A stretch of DNA of 5,544 bases from Nitrosopumilaceae archaeon (lineage in GTDB: Archaea; Thermoproteota; Nitrososphaeria; Nitrososphaerales; Nitrosopumilaceae), in the NCBI GenBank assembly GCA_013330055.1, contig DUJB01000002.1, positions 15,246 to 20,789 of the forward strand. Direction: 5' to 3'. Positions 5,017-5,544 of this stretch are shown piece by piece. Every line of letters begins with the position of its first letter. The stretch's first letter is position 1. The notes below the pieces were generated by a model. The model worked only from the letters and a program-made list of their open reading frames with translations, made no database searches and was not told where the DNA came from. The position numbers were made by a program, and so were the translations under genes.

Positions 5017-5544
5017 CTAACTCTCAAGCATTTCTGCAATTATTTGTGCAGTGTTCTGGGCTCCATTTCTATCGAAATTTCTAGAAAATTCTATGAGTTG
5101 TTCTTTATATTTATTATAATTGTCTCGTATCTTGTAAACAGCCTGTATTACCTGTTTTGTATTATTCGCAAGAATTCCAAGCTTCCTTTCTTCTGCCCAC
5201 CTTATCTGATTTGTGTGTTCATCATAAACAGGAATTCCTATGATCGGTTTTGCTTTGGTTCCAATAATTTCTCCCATTGCCGTATGAGATCCGTTTATGA
5301 CTGCGTATTTACATAAATTCAGAACTGTGTCTTTTTCTTGTTCTGACAAAAATCCTACATCGATCTGAATCCAATCTAGATTGTATTCAAGTGCTTCTGA
5401 AATAGAGTAGGTTTTACCATCATTTCCTTTCACTTTATCTAAGGAGGAGTCATTTTGTGCATGTGAAACGAGTCGTTTTTGTTTTTGCATTCCTTCTGAG
5501 TGAAAAGCCTCTTCATACTTTTTACCAGTAAATTCTTTTGTAGC
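5017..5544 (-). CDS. Glycosyltransferase C-terminal half (GT-B fold, MurG/GT28- or GT1-like), 5' end outside the window
   Basis: The frame is open to the last base of the window, so the ATG at 5490 is most likely internal; 175 C-terminal residues are visible, about half of a usual 340-400 residue enzyme. Seen (fragment numbering): CKYAVINGSHTAMGEIIG (78-95), which resembles the nucleotide-sugar-binding region of GT-B enzymes in which a buried strand leads into a G-x-H-T/S-x-x-E pattern (here NGSHT, then Glu92); KPIIGIPVYDEHTNQ (99-113), matching the family's P-x-x-x-x-P-x-x-x-E-Q-x-x-N element; then a C-terminal helix set ending in IIAEMLES. Known: this domain binds the UDP-sugar donor while the N-terminal half binds the acceptor. 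Inference: cytoplasmic or membrane-surface sugar transfer to a lipid or glycan; donor and acceptor cannot be told. The sequence is divergent, with NGSH replacing the common HGG. The gene ends 135 bases before the zinc-ribbon gene. Confidence 0.75.
   Translation of the reverse strand, partial: ATKEFTGKKYEEAFHSEGMQKQKRLVSHAQNDSSLDKVKGNDGKTYSISEALEYNLDWIQIDVGFLSEQEKDTVLNLCKYAVINGSHTAMGEIIGTKAKPIIGIPVYDEHTNQIRWAEERKLGILANNTKQVIQAVYKIRDNYNKYKEQLIEFSRNFDRNGAQNTAQIIAEMLES

Noticed and set aside
5017..5490. Treating the ATG at 5490 as the start of a complete 157-residue protein
   Set aside because: The frame stays open for 18 more codons to the window edge, and the protein is clearly only the C-terminal half of a GT-B glycosyltransferase.

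Overview
This window most likely comes from an ammonia-oxidising archaeon of the Nitrososphaerota (Thaumarchaeota), probably a Nitrosopumilus relative. The DNA is AT-rich, and genes sit 25-30 bases from TATA-like boxes with little or no leader. The gene content also fits: a crotonase of the kind used in the thaumarchaeal 3-hydroxypropionate/4-hydroxybutyrate carbon-fixation cycle, an archaeal GPN-loop GTPase, homoserine kinase, and small proteins without an obvious bacterial counterpart. The assignment rests on style and gene families, not on a database match.

Left part (1-2356). The 3' end of an enoyl-CoA hydratase family gene (+ strand, cut by the window edge) meets homoserine kinase (thrB, - strand) tail to tail with only 2 bases between the stop codons. 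thrB lies directly behind a GPN-loop GTPase gene on the same strand. The GTPase stop codon TAA touches the TTG start of thrB in the same frame, so the two form a tight operon read from about 2300 leftwards. A 56-base divergent intergenic region holds one TATA-like element placed to serve both this operon and the rightward gene.

Middle (2357-4240). Two + strand genes follow: a multi-pass membrane protein of the LPG-synthase transmembrane/flippase-like family, and a classical short-chain dehydrogenase/reductase (SDR) that appears to have its own leaderless promoter in the 36-base gap. A short AT-rich spacer separates them from convergent genes on the other strand.

Right part (4241-5544). Three - strand genes are present: an uncharacterised 130-residue protein with an acidic tail, a 76-residue Cys4 zinc-ribbon protein just upstream of it (likely one transcript), and the C-terminal half of a GT-B type glycosyltransferase that runs off the right edge. 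Between the zinc-ribbon gene and the glycosyltransferase is a 135-base gap with the most interesting signal of the window. It is a GC-rich block (about 57 percent in its 63-base core, in AT-rich surroundings) bounded by a perfect 12-base inverted repeat. A TATA-like box lies about 26 bases before its left-going 5' end, and a T-run follows. I propose it as a small structured RNA of unknown class.

The protein-coding genes are mostly housekeeping (carbon metabolism, threonine synthesis, GTPase function, envelope). I see no mobile elements, CRISPR arrays, tRNAs or rRNAs.
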